Part shown: positions 1-7,475 of the stretch, piece by piece
Position numbering within the stretch: position 1 is the stretch's first letter
Layout of the letters: the number at the start of each line of letters is the position of its first letter
NCBI GenBank assembly: GCA_947446625.1
Contig: CANFIE010000192.1
Span: 1-7,475, forward strand
DNA: 7,475 nt
Source of the DNA: Acetobacteraceae bacterium
GTDB taxonomy: Bacteria; Pseudomonadota; Alphaproteobacteria; Acetobacterales; Acetobacteraceae
Direction of reading: 5' to 3'
The notes under the pieces: model-generated
Told to the model about the DNA's origin: nothing
Databases searched by the model: none
The model's input: the letters and a program-made list of their open reading frames with translations, nothing else
Program-made: the position numbers and the translations under genes

Positions 1-67
<67 letters not shown>

Positions 68-112
68 AGAGCGAATACAGTAAGTCCAGTCCCTGCGCAT
101 GGGAAAGCTGCC

Positions 113-130
113 GCTCGCGAGAATGCGAGC
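113..130 (+). other. Small hairpin in the malate synthase leader
   Basis: GCTCGC at 113-118 pairs perfectly with GCGAGC at 125-130 around a six-base loop. An alternative fold pairs CTGC and TCGC (108-111 and 115-118) with 125-132, leaving a three-base bulge. No T-tract follows, so it is not a standard intrinsic terminator. It may be leader RNA structure, the tail of something lost at the left edge, or chance in GC-rich DNA. Confidence 0.3.
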
Positions 131-268
131 AGTGTAACCGAATGGAGACACCATCACGCCGCCACAACCCAGGCGTGCAAACCTTCCAACTGCGGCGCCC
201 CCTTCCACCAGCCGGCATTGCCGCCTAGGAACAGGGTGGATGACATGGGCCCCAGGCCCGGCTGCGGC

Positions 269-275
269 AGGAGGA
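269..275 (+). promoter_or_regulatory. Shine-Dalgarno that sets the GTG start of malate synthase G
   Basis: AGGAGGA lies six bases upstream of the GTG at 282-284, near-ideal spacing. It decides the start against the in-frame ATG at 240, which would put this site inside the coding region, and against the ATG at 291, which is 15 bases away. Confidence 0.75.
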
Positions 276-281
276 AATGCG

Positions 282-2447
282 GTGCAGGATATGGTGGAGA
301 TTGCCGGGCTGAAGGTTGCCCGCACGCTGCGCGACTTCATGGACAACGAGGCCCTGCCCGGCAGTGGGGTGGCCCCGGCCGCCTTCTGGGCCGGCTATGC
401 CAAGGTGCTGGCCGCGCTGGCGCCGCGCAACGCCGCCCTGCTGGCCAAGCGAGACGCGCTGCAGGCGAAGATCGACGCCTGGCACCGCGCCAACCCGGCC
501 CGCCCGGTCAACCAGGCCGCCTACGTCGCCATGCTGCGCGAGATTGGCTACCTGGTGCCCGAAGGCCCGGCCTTCAGCGTGGCCACGCTGAATGTGGACC
601 CCGAGATTGCCAGCATGGCCGGCCCGCAGCTGGTGGTGCCGACCAGCAATGCCCGCTACGCGCTGAACGCCGCGAATGCCCGCTGGGGCAGCCTGTATGA
701 CGCGTTGTATGGCACCGACGCGATCTCGGAAGCCGATGGTGCCGAGAAGGGCCGTGGTTACAACCCCAAGCGCGGCGCCAAGGTCATCGCCTATGCCCGC
801 CAGGTGCTGGATGATGCCGTGCCCCTGGCCGGCGCCAGCCACAAGGACGCCAAGGGCTATGCCGTGGTTGGCGGCGCACTCGCCGTCACGCTGCTCAACG
901 GCAGCACCGTTGGCCTGCAGGATGCCGCGCAGTTCCGCGGCTATAATGGCGAGGCCAGCGCGCCCGGCACGCTGCTGTTTGTGCATAACGGCATGCACAT
1001 GGAATTGCGGATCGACCGCAGCCACCCCATCGGCAGCACCGACGCCGCCGGCATCTCCGACCTCGTGCTGGAATCCGCCCTCACCACCATCCAGGACGCG
1101 GAAGACAGCGTCGCGGCGGTGGATGCCGAGGACAAGGTGCTGGTCTATCGCAACTGGCTGGGCCTGATGAACGGCACGCTGGAAGCCAGCTTCGAGAAGG
1201 GCGGCGGCACGCTGGTGCGCAAGCTGAACCCCGACCGCAGCTACACCAAGCCGGAAGGCGCCGGCCTGCGCTGGCTCGCCGGCCGCAGCGTCATGCTCAT
1301 CCGCAATGTCGGCCACCACATGATGACCGATGTGGTGACGCTGAACGGCGCCGAGACGCCCGAGACCATCCTCGACGCCATGTGCACCGTGGCCATCGCC
1401 CTGCATGACATTCGCGGCAAGAAGCAGAACAGCCGCGCCGGCAGCGTCTATATCGTGAAGCCGAAGATGCACGGCCCCGAGGAAGTTTCCTGGGCGAATG
1501 ACCTGTTCGCCGCTGTCGAGGATGTGATGGGCCTGGAGCGCTTCACGCTGAAGATGGGCATCATGGACGAGGAACGCCGCACCACGGTGAACCTGGGCGA
1601 GTGCATCCGCGCTGCGAAGGAACGGGTCGCCTTCATCAACACCGGCTTCCTCGACCGCACCGGCGACGAGATCCATACCTCCATGGAAGCCGGCGCCATG
1701 ATCCGCAAGAACGACATGCGGGCCACCGCCTGGATCAAGCACTACGAGGACAACAACGTCGATGTCGGCCTCGCCTCCGGCCTGCGCGGCAAGGCGCAGA
1801 TCGGCAAGGGCATGTGGGCGGCGCCCGACATGATGGCCGCGATGATCGAGCAGAAGGTGGGCCACCCCAAGGCCGGCGCCAATACCGCCTGGGTGCCCAG
1901 CCCCACCGCCGCCACACTGCACGCGCTGCACTATCACCAGGTCAACGTCTCGGCCCGGCAGGATGAGTTGCAGAAGGGCGGCCGCCGCGCCGACCTCAAC
2001 GCCATCCTCACCGTGCCGCTGGCCGAGAACACCAACTGGTCGCCGGCCGATGTTCAGGCCGAGCTGGACAACAACGCCCAGGGCATTCTGGGTTATGTCG
2101 TCCGCTGGGTGGACCAGGGCGTCGGCTGTTCCAAGGTGCCGGACATCAACAATGTCGGGCTGATGGAAGACCGCGCCACGCTGCGCATTTCCGCCCAGCA
2201 CATTGCCAACTGGTTGCGCCACGGCGTGTGCACCGAAGCCCAGGTGATGGAGACCATGAAGCGCATGGCCCTGGTGGTGGACAAGCAGAACGCCGACGAC
2301 GCCGCCTATACCGCCATGGCCCCGGGCTACAACGGCCCGGCCTTCAAGGCGGCCTGCGACCTGGTGCTGCAAGGCGCGGCGCAGCCCAACGGCTACACCG
2401 AGTTTGTGCTGCACGCCCGCCGGCGCGAGGCCAAGGCGCGCGGCTGA
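282..2447 (+). CDS. glcB: Malate synthase G
   Basis: This enzyme condenses glyoxylate with acetyl-CoA and water to give malate and CoA; it is a cytosolic, Mg2+-dependent, monomeric enzyme of the glyoxylate cycle and glycolate/glyoxylate use. The 721-residue product matches the length of E. coli GlcB (723) and is recognisably similar along its whole length. Numbering from the GTG start, the residues equivalent to the known active site are present: Arg341 in IRNVGH (E. coli Arg338), Mg ligands Glu430 in MDEERR (Glu427) and Asp458 in FLDRTGDE (Asp455), catalytic base Asp630 in MEDRATLR (Asp631), and the redox-sensitive cysteine Cys616 in GCSKVPD (Cys617). The KPKMHGPEEV and AGANTAWVPSPTA blocks are also intact. 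GTG at 282 is chosen because AGGAGGA sits six bases upstream and alignment to GlcB begins there; ATG 240 would add 14 unmatched residues. The gene stands alone upstream and is separated from the next one by a strong palindrome. It appears full length and functional. Confidence 0.96.
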   Translation: MQDMVEIAGLKVARTLRDFMDNEALPGSGVAPAAFWAGYAKVLAALAPRNAALLAKRDALQAKIDAWHRANPARPVNQAAYVAMLREIGYLVPEGPAFSVATLNVDPEIASMAGPQLVVPTSNARYALNAANARWGSLYDALYGTDAISEADGAEKGRGYNPKRGAKVIAYARQVLDDAVPLAGASHKDAKGYAVVGGALAVTLLNGSTVGLQDAAQFRGYNGEASAPGTLLFVHNGMHMELRIDRSHPIGSTDAAGISDLVLESALTTIQDAEDSVAAVDAEDKVLVYRNWLGLMNGTLEASFEKGGGTLVRKLNPDRSYTKPEGAGLRWLAGRSVMLIRNVGHHMMTDVVTLNGAETPETILDAMCTVAIALHDIRGKKQNSRAGSVYIVKPKMHGPEEVSWANDLFAAVEDVMGLERFTLKMGIMDEERRTTVNLGECIRAAKERVAFINTGFLDRTGDEIHTSMEAGAMIRKNDMRATAWIKHYEDNNVDVGLASGLRGKAQIGKGMWAAPDMMAAMIEQKVGHPKAGANTAWVPSPTAATLHALHYHQVNVSARQDELQKGGRRADLNAILTVPLAENTNWSPADVQAELDNNAQGILGYVVRWVDQGVGCSKVPDINNVGLMEDRATLRISAQHIANWLRHGVCTEAQVMETMKRMALVVDKQNADDAAYTAMAPGYNGPAFKAACDLVLQGAAQPNGYTEFVLHARRREAKARG

Positions 2448-2450
2448 GCC

Positions 2451-2490
2451 ACAACATCCCCTCCCCCATAGCCTGGGGGAGGGGTATTGT
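2451..2490. terminator. Strong GC palindrome after malate synthase (terminator-like)
   Basis: The arms CCCCTCCCCC (2458-2467) and GGGGGAGGGG (2475-2484) form a perfect 10-bp stem around a seven-base loop. After a small internal loop, ACAA (2451-2454) pairs with TTGT (2487-2490). It starts three bases after the malate synthase stop, where a terminator is expected, but there is no run of T, so classical intrinsic termination is uncertain. It could instead be a dispersed palindromic repeat, or a 3' stabilising hairpin. The right arm also carries a GGAGG core just upstream of the next gene. Confidence 0.55.
2478..2482 (+). promoter_or_regulatory. GGAGG core within the palindrome arm, possible RBS of the next gene
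   Basis: GGAGG lies six bases before an in-frame GTG at 2489 and 15 bases before the ATG at 2498. It is the only good Shine-Dalgarno candidate for the binding-protein gene, and it would be paired within the hairpin stem. It may be a real but occluded ribosome site, or coincidence within a terminator. Confidence 0.35.
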
Positions 2491-2497
2491 GCCGGCC

Positions 2498-3469
2498 ATG
2501 CCCCACGCCCTCACCACCCGCCGCATCCTGCTCGGCGCCCTCGCCGCCCCGGCCTTGGCCAGCGCGCAATCCACCTGGCCCAACCGCCCGGTGAAAATCG
2601 TCGTGCCCTTCCCGCCCGGCGGCAGCAACGACACCATCGCCCGCCCCCTGGCCGAGCGCCTGAGCCGCCAGCTCGGCCAGCCCTTCGTCATCGAAAATCG
2701 CGGCGGGGCCGGCGGTTCCATCGGGGCCGGCAGCGTCGCCCAGGCCCCGGCCGACGGCTACACCCTCATGGTCACCTCCAGCAGCTTCCCCACCAGCGCG
2801 GTGCTGCAACGCACCCCCTGGGATGCAGAGGGCAGCTTCGACGCCATCGCCCTGCTCGCCCGCGCGCCCTTCTTCCTCATGGTGCATCCGGGCTTCGCGG
2901 TGCGGGACGTGCCGGCCCTGGTGCAGTTGAGCAAGGCCAACCCCGGCAGCGTGGACTACGGCACCTCCGGCGCCGGCGGCATCAACCACTTCATCACCGA
3001 ATATTTCTGCCTGCAGGCCGGCATCCGCATGAACCATATTCCGTATCGCGGCACCGCGCCCGCGGTCACGGACCTCATGTCCGGCAACATCAAGCTCATG
3101 CTCACCACCGTGGCCAGCGCCAATGCCGCCATTCGCGAAGGCCGGGTGCGCTGCATTGCCGCCACCGCCCCCGGCGGCGAATTGCCGCCCGGCGTGGCGC
3201 CCGTCACCACTGTGCGGCAGCAGGGCGTGGATTATGAGACCGCCATCTGGTGGGGCCTGCTGGCGCCCAAGGGCGTGCCGGAACCACTGCGCCGCAGCAT
3301 CCACCAGGCCTGCGCCGAAGCCGTGGCCGATGCCAACCTGGCGCGCATCTACGCCGCCGAGGGCGCCACCCCCGCGCAGGAACCCTTCGGCAGCTTCCAG
3401 CAGGTACTGCATGACGACCTGGAACGCTGGCGCCGGGTGAAGAACGCCGCCAATATCCGCTCGGAATGA
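2498..3469 (+). CDS. Tripartite tricarboxylate transporter-type (Bug/TctC) substrate-binding protein
   Basis: The 323-residue product is an exported solute-binding protein of the Bug/TctC family, which binds small carboxylates or related anions in the periplasm. An N-terminal signal is clear: Thr-Thr-Arg-Arg at residues 6-9, a hydrophobic stretch at 10-22 and a probable cleavage after Ala23 (ASA|Q). The paired arginines resemble a Tat signal. The mature protein opens with the family pattern WPNRPVKIVVPFPPGG (27-42), followed by SNDTIARPLAERL and the GGAGGSIGA loop (about 69-78), which line the ligand site in this family. Length is typical. No TctA/TctB membrane genes lie in the window, so it is an orphan receptor, as is common in Acetobacteraceae and Burkholderiales. 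The CoA-transferase gene begins seven bases downstream, suggesting co-transcription. ATG 2498 is preferred for the usual short n-region; the in-frame GTG at 2489 has a better-spaced GGAGG and would add three residues. The ligand cannot be predicted. Confidence 0.92.
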   Translation: MPHALTTRRILLGALAAPALASAQSTWPNRPVKIVVPFPPGGSNDTIARPLAERLSRQLGQPFVIENRGGAGGSIGAGSVAQAPADGYTLMVTSSSFPTSAVLQRTPWDAEGSFDAIALLARAPFFLMVHPGFAVRDVPALVQLSKANPGSVDYGTSGAGGINHFITEYFCLQAGIRMNHIPYRGTAPAVTDLMSGNIKLMLTTVASANAAIREGRVRCIAATAPGGELPPGVAPVTTVRQQGVDYETAIWWGLLAPKGVPEPLRRSIHQACAEAVADANLARIYAAEGATPAQEPFGSFQQVLHDDLERWRRVKNAANIRSE

Positions 3470-3476
3470 GACGCCC

Positions 3477-4697
3477 ATGAATCCCGAACGCAAAAGCTTC
3501 AACCCCGCCGCCACCGGCGCCCTCACCGGGCTGCGCGTGGTGGACCTCTCCCGCCTCGTCGCCGGCAACATCCTCACCAAGGTGCTGGCCGACCACGGCG
3601 CCGAGGTGGTGAAGATCGAACCGCCCGAGGGCGACACGCTGCGCGCCTGGCGCATCAACGGCATCTCCACCGCCTGGAAGACGCTGAGCCGCAACAAAAA
3701 GTCGGTCGCGCTCACGCTGCGCAACCCGGCCGCCATTGAGATCGTCAAGCAACTCGTCGCCACCGCCGGCATCTTCGTGGAAAGCTTCCGCGCCGGGGTG
3801 CTGGAGGAAATGGGCCTTGGCCCCGAGGTGCTGCTGGCCATCAACCCGCGCCTCGTCATCGTCCGCGTCTCAGGCTGGGGGCAAACCGGCCCTTACCGGC
3901 ACAAGCCCGGCTTCGGCACGCTGATTGAGGGTTACGCCGGCTACGCCGCCACCTGCGGCTTTGAGGATCGTGAGCCGGTGCTGCCGCCAATGTACATGGC
4001 CGATGGCTATGCCGGCCTCTACGGCGCCTCGGCCGCCATGATAGCGCTGCGCCACGCCGAAAACGGCGGCGCCGGCCAGGTCATCGACCTTTCGCTGTTC
4101 GACCCGCTCTTCACCATGCTGGAACCGCAGGTGGCCAATTGGCGCCTGACGAAGAAGCGCAAGCCGCGCACCGGCAGCCGCAGCACCAACGCCGCTCCGC
4201 GCAACGCCTACCAGACCGCCGATGGCAAATGGGTCTGCCTCAGCGCCAGCACCCAGGGCATGACGGAAAAGCTGTTCCGCAGCATCGGGCGCGAGGACAT
4301 GATCGCCGACCCGCGCTTCGCCACCAACCAACGGCGCGTCGAGAACGGCGTCGAGCTCGACAACGTCATCGCCGGCTTCATCGCCGAGCGCGACCTCGCC
4401 ACCACCCTGGCGCATTTCGACAAGGCCGGCGTCACCATCGGCCCCATCATGGAAGCCGAGCAACTGGACGGCGACCCATACCTGGTGAAGCACGAAAGCC
4501 TCATCGAAGTGCCGGACGACGAAATGCCCGGCGGCTGGCTGCCCATGCATGGCGAGGTGCCGCGCCTCTCCGGCACCCCCGGCATTCTGGCCCGCCCGGC
4601 CCCGCGCCTGGGCGAGCATAATGATGAAATTCTCGTGCCCTTGCTCGGCGCGGTTGAATTGTCCCGCCTGCGTGCCGACAACGTGGTGCTGGGCTAA
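3477..4697 (+). CDS. CaiB/BaiF family III CoA-transferase
   Basis: This 406-residue cytosolic enzyme belongs to the family III CoA-transferases, which move CoA between carboxylic acids through an aspartyl-CoA intermediate (formyl-CoA:oxalate, carnitine, succinyl-CoA-dependent and similar transferases). Signs are the N-terminal block GLRVVDLSRLVAG (18-30), ADHGAEVVKIEPPEGD (38-53), the NKKSVALTL strand (73-81), the VSGWGQTGPY segment (about 131-140), and Asp176 in MADGYAGLYG, at the position of the catalytic aspartate (Asp169 in Oxalobacter formyl-CoA transferase). Length is typical and the reading frame is intact. It begins seven bases after the binding-protein stop with only a weak GGA upstream, so translation may be coupled. 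The pairing suggests an imported acid that is then CoA-activated, but this is inference, and the acid and CoA donor are unknown. Annotators often label such proteins formyl-CoA or succinyl-CoA transferase without support. Confidence 0.93.
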   Translation: MNPERKSFNPAATGALTGLRVVDLSRLVAGNILTKVLADHGAEVVKIEPPEGDTLRAWRINGISTAWKTLSRNKKSVALTLRNPAAIEIVKQLVATAGIFVESFRAGVLEEMGLGPEVLLAINPRLVIVRVSGWGQTGPYRHKPGFGTLIEGYAGYAATCGFEDREPVLPPMYMADGYAGLYGASAAMIALRHAENGGAGQVIDLSLFDPLFTMLEPQVANWRLTKKRKPRTGSRSTNAAPRNAYQTADGKWVCLSASTQGMTEKLFRSIGREDMIADPRFATNQRRVENGVELDNVIAGFIAERDLATTLAHFDKAGVTIGPIMEAEQLDGDPYLVKHESLIEVPDDEMPGGWLPMHGEVPRLSGTPGILARPAPRLGEHNDEILVPLLGAVELSRLRADNVVLG

Positions 4698-4701
4698 GGG
4701 A
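4696..4701 (+). promoter_or_regulatory. Shine-Dalgarno overlapping the CoA-transferase stop codon
   Basis: AAGGGA overlaps the TAA stop (4695-4697) of the CoA-transferase gene and lies seven bases before the metallopeptidase ATG at 4709. The geometry supports that start and suggests the two genes share a transcript. Confidence 0.6.
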
Positions 4702-4708
4702 TCGCTTC

Positions 4709-5689
<981 letters not shown>

Positions 5690-5710
5690 GCGGGCTTCAG
5701 GCCTGCCCGC
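5690..5710. terminator. Inverted repeat at the convergent junction, possible bidirectional terminator
   Basis: GCGGGC (5690-5695) pairs with GCCCGC (5705-5710) around a nine-base loop; the loop and its edge also contain the self-complementary octamer CAGGCCTG (5698-5705). It begins right after the metallopeptidase stop and covers the last codons of the minus-strand dehydrogenase. The location suits a two-way terminator, but no T-run is present on either side, so its activity is uncertain. Confidence 0.4.
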
Positions 5711-6584
5711 GCTCCACCAGTCCACGCCTGATCCGCCGCCCCCGGCGGATACGGTCCTCGATGAACTCCGCCTCGCCCCAGCGCACGGCCCGGCCCAGGG
5801 CATGCGCATCCTCGGTGAAGCGCGCCAGCATCTCCAACAGCGCCTCACGGTTGTTCAGGAAAATGTCGCGCCACATGTCCACATCGCTCGCGGCAATGCG
5901 GGTAAAGTCGCGAAAGCCGGAGGCTGCGAATTTCAGCACCGCCTCGCGGGTTTCCTCGGCCAGGTCATCCGCCGTGCCGCAAATGGTGAAGGCGATCAGG
6001 TGCGGCAGATGGCTCACAATCGCCACCACCTTGTCATGCGTTGCCGGGTCCAGGGTTTCCACGTTGGAACCAGCCCGGCGCCACAACTCGCGCACCTTCT
6101 CCACCGCCACCGCATCGGTCTCCGGCAGCGGCGTCACAATGGTGTAGCGGCCCTTGAACAGGGTGGAGAAACCGGCATCCGGCCCGGAATGCTCGGTGCC
6201 CGCCATGGGGTGCGCCGGCACAAGGTGCACGCCCGGCGGCAGCAGCGGCCCCAAATCCCGCACCACGCTGCCCTTGGTGGAACCCACATCGGTCAGCACG
6301 CAACCAGGCGCCAAATGCGGCGCCACCTCCTCCATAACCCGGGCATAGGCGCCCACCGGCACGCAGAAGATCACGCAATCAGCGCCAGCCACCGCCCGCG
6401 CCGCATCCGGCTCCACCACATCCACAATGCCAAGCTCGCGCACCCGGCTCAGCGTGGCGGCGCTGCGGGCGGTGGCCACAACGGTGGTGGCAATGTCACC
6501 ACGCTCCCGCGCCAGCCGCGCCAGCGACGAGCCAATCAGCCCAATGCCAACCAGGCACAGCCTGTTGAACAGCGGTGCGCTCAT
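5697..6584 (-). CDS. tyrC: Prephenate/arogenate (cyclohexadienyl) dehydrogenase, TyrA family
   Basis: This 295-residue cytosolic enzyme carries out the NAD(P)+-dependent oxidative decarboxylation of prephenate to 4-hydroxyphenylpyruvate and/or arogenate to tyrosine. The Rossmann fingerprint GIGLIG is at 13-18, TDVGSTK at 98-104, HPMAGTEHSG at 125-134 (His125 corresponds to catalytic His147 of Aquifex TyrA), SHLPH at 191-195, and FRDFTRIAASDVDMWRDIF at 224-242, with Arg229 and Trp238 in the positions of Aquifex Arg250 and Trp259. There is no fused chorismate mutase domain and no C-terminal ACT domain; the length is close to the Zymomonas cyclohexadienyl dehydrogenase TyrC, so broad prephenate/arogenate specificity is plausible but not proven. 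The start ATG at 6584 overlaps the aminotransferase stop (ATGA, 6584-6581), and no Shine-Dalgarno is evident, so translation is probably coupled. The frame stays open upstream to 6974, but only within the aminotransferase gene. tyrA is an equally acceptable symbol. Confidence 0.93.
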   Translation of the reverse strand: MSAPLFNRLCLVGIGLIGSSLARLARERGDIATTVVATARSAATLSRVRELGIVDVVEPDAARAVAGADCVIFCVPVGAYARVMEEVAPHLAPGCVLTDVGSTKGSVVRDLGPLLPPGVHLVPAHPMAGTEHSGPDAGFSTLFKGRYTIVTPLPETDAVAVEKVRELWRRAGSNVETLDPATHDKVVAIVSHLPHLIAFTICGTADDLAEETREAVLKFAASGFRDFTRIAASDVDMWRDIFLNNREALLEMLARFTEDAHALGRAVRWGEAEFIEDRIRRGRRIRRGLVERGQA

Positions 6585-7475
6585 GCGCGGATGAAGGCCT
6601 TCACCGCCTCCAGCAGCAGGGTGCATTCCTCGGCGGTGCCAATGGTCATGCGCAGGCAGGTCGGCAGGCTGTAGCTGCCCACGCCGCGCACAATCAGCCC
6701 GCGCGACCGCAGCGCCGCATCGGCCGCCTTGGCGCGTTCCGCCGTGGTGAAGTCCACCAGAATGAAGTTCGCCTCGCTCGGGTACACCACCAGGCCCAAC
6801 TCGCGCAGCCCAGTGCTCAGGCGCTCGCGCCATTCGGCATTGTGCGCCACCGACATTTCCACCCAGCCGGCTTCCTCCAGCGCGCCAATACCGGCAGCCA
6901 TGGCCGAGGCATTGACGTTGAAGGGGCTGCGCACGCGGTTGAGAATATCGGTCACGGCCGGCGGCGCGTAGCACCAGCCCAGCCGCACGCCACCCAGGCC
7001 AAACACCTTCGAGAAGGTGCGAGTCATCACCGTATTGGTGCCGGCATCCACCATCTCAACACCAGCGTCATAGGCCGTGTTGGAGACATACTCGGCGTAG
7101 GCGGCATCCAGAATCAGCAGAATATCGTCGCGCAACCCCCGGCGCAGCCGCGCCACCTCGCTCTTCGGCAGCAGCGTACCGGTGGGGTTGTTGGGGTTCA
7201 CCAGGCAAACCAGCTTGGTGCGAGGCCCCACCGCCGCCAACATGGCGTCGATATCGGCCGTCAGATTCTTCTCCGGCACCTTGATGACATGGCAGCCGGC
7301 ATATTTGCCGTAGATCTCGTACATCACGAAGCCATGCGCACTCATCACCAGCTCCGTCCCCTCCCCGCCATAGGAGAGGATGAGATGGCCGATGAGTTCG
7401 TCGGAGCCGCAGCCGCAGACAATCTTCGCCGGGTTCAGGTCAAACCGCTTACCCAGGGCGTTGCGCAGCGCGGCG
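6581..7475 (-). CDS. hisC: HisC-like PLP-dependent aminotransferase (partial, N-terminus beyond the window)
   Basis: This is a class I/II fold-type I aminotransferase of the histidinol-phosphate aminotransferase family. The visible part, read from 7474 down to the stop at 6581-6583, is 297 residues; about 60-75 N-terminal residues of a typical 360-residue protein lie off the right edge. Numbered from the visible edge: GCGSDELI (21-28, cofactor phosphate loop), NPNNPTG (93-99), DAAYAEY (123-129, PLP ring contact), the PLP-binding Lys156 in TFSKVFGLGG (153-162), VRLGW (163-167), and a C-terminal LRMTIGT carrying the expected carboxylate-binding Arg. A GTG at 7348 is not the start, because the GCGSDELI motif lies upstream of it in the same frame. 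HisC acts in histidine synthesis, but in alphaproteobacteria a copy next to TyrA often works on aromatic substrates (4-hydroxyphenylpyruvate, phenylpyruvate or prephenate). The ATGA overlap with the dehydrogenase gene supports an aromatic role; which reaction dominates cannot be told from sequence. Confidence 0.92.
   Translation of the reverse strand, partial: AALRNALGKRFDLNPAKIVCGCGSDELIGHLILSYGGEGTELVMSAHGFVMYEIYGKYAGCHVIKVPEKNLTADIDAMLAAVGPRTKLVCLVNPNNPTGTLLPKSEVARLRRGLRDDILLILDAAYAEYVSNTAYDAGVEMVDAGTNTVMTRTFSKVFGLGGVRLGWCYAPPAVTDILNRVRSPFNVNASAMAAGIGALEEAGWVEMSVAHNAEWRERLSTGLRELGLVVYPSEANFILVDFTTAERAKAADAALRSRGLIVRGVGSYSLPTCLRMTIGTAEECTLLLEAVKAFIRA

Larger units (their letters stand above)
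68..281 (+). other. Non-coding leader upstream of malate synthase G
   Basis: This 214-base stretch has no credible gene. The only reading frames beginning with ATG are very short (12 codons at 99-137 and 28 codons at 142-228) and lack a Shine-Dalgarno sequence. I see no convincing -35/-10 pair, no RpoN -24/-12 pair and no recognisable riboswitch core. It contains one hairpin (113-130), and a strong ribosome-binding site at its right end belonging to the next gene. The promoter of the malate synthase gene may lie here or beyond the artefactual left edge. Confidence 0.6.

Noticed and set aside
99..137. A 12-codon frame overlapping the leader hairpin
   Set aside because: It is too short, has no ribosome-binding site and is best explained by chance.
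142..228. A 28-codon frame in the leader, possibly a leader peptide
   Set aside because: There is no Shine-Dalgarno upstream, no run of regulatory codons and no attenuator structure after it.
247..259. Small GGGCC/GGCCC inverted repeat just before the malate synthase ribosome-binding site
   Set aside because: It is a five-base stem with a three-base loop of a kind expected often by chance in this GC content, with no other supporting signal.
225..2414. A 729-codon open frame on the minus strand covering almost the whole malate synthase gene
   Set aside because: It is the antisense shadow of a GC-rich gene with strong third-position bias. Its product is low-complexity (Gly, Ala, His, Val), matches no family I recognise, and the + strand gene has all its catalytic residues.
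2393..3859. A 488-codon minus-strand frame opposite the binding protein and CoA-transferase
   Set aside because: It has the same composition artefact: it spans the junction of two well-supported genes and has no recognisable domain.
5698..6974. Longer TyrA version starting upstream at 6974
   Set aside because: The extra 130 codons lie wholly inside the aminotransferase gene in another frame and have no family similarity; the Rossmann fold begins just after ATG 6584.

Overview
The window is a GC-rich bacterial chromosome fragment (roughly two thirds G+C by eye) carrying six genes. The best guess is an alphaproteobacterium of the Acetobacteraceae/Rhodospirillales type. This rests on the strong third-position G/C bias, a lone Bug/TctC-type solute-binding protein paired with a family III CoA-transferase, and an aromatic-amino-acid pair (HisC-like aminotransferase next to a short TyrA) resembling the hisH-tyrC arrangement known from Zymomonas. 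The family assignments are firm; the taxonomic one is inference.

Layout. Positions 1-67 are a pure run of C, most likely a sequencing or assembly artefact at a contig end. Positions 68-281 are a non-coding leader with one small hairpin. On the + strand follow malate synthase G (282-2447), a perfect GC-rich palindrome (2451-2490), a tripartite-tricarboxylate-type periplasmic binding protein (2498-3469), a CaiB/BaiF family III CoA-transferase (3477-4697) and a membrane-anchored YpfJ-type zinc metallopeptidase (4709-5689). A short inverted repeat (5690-5710) lies where these genes converge with a minus-strand pair: a TyrA-family prephenate/arogenate dehydrogenase (6584 down to 5697), preceded by a HisC-like PLP aminotransferase that runs off the right edge (7475 down to 6581).

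How the genes work together. Malate synthase G condenses glyoxylate with acetyl-CoA and is central to growth on C2 compounds. The binding protein and CoA-transferase are 7 bases apart and look co-transcribed; a plausible reading is capture of an organic acid followed by its CoA activation, but the substrate cannot be read from sequence. The metallopeptidase follows closely, with its Shine-Dalgarno overlapping the previous stop codon, but has no obvious functional link. The two minus-strand genes overlap by ATGA and probably supply the oxidation and transamination steps at the end of tyrosine (and phenylalanine) synthesis.

Nothing here looks like a new defence, mobile or RNA-based system. The points most worth a second look are the poly-C end, the palindrome that carries a Shine-Dalgarno core in one arm, and the CAG/poly-glutamine tract in the metallopeptidase.
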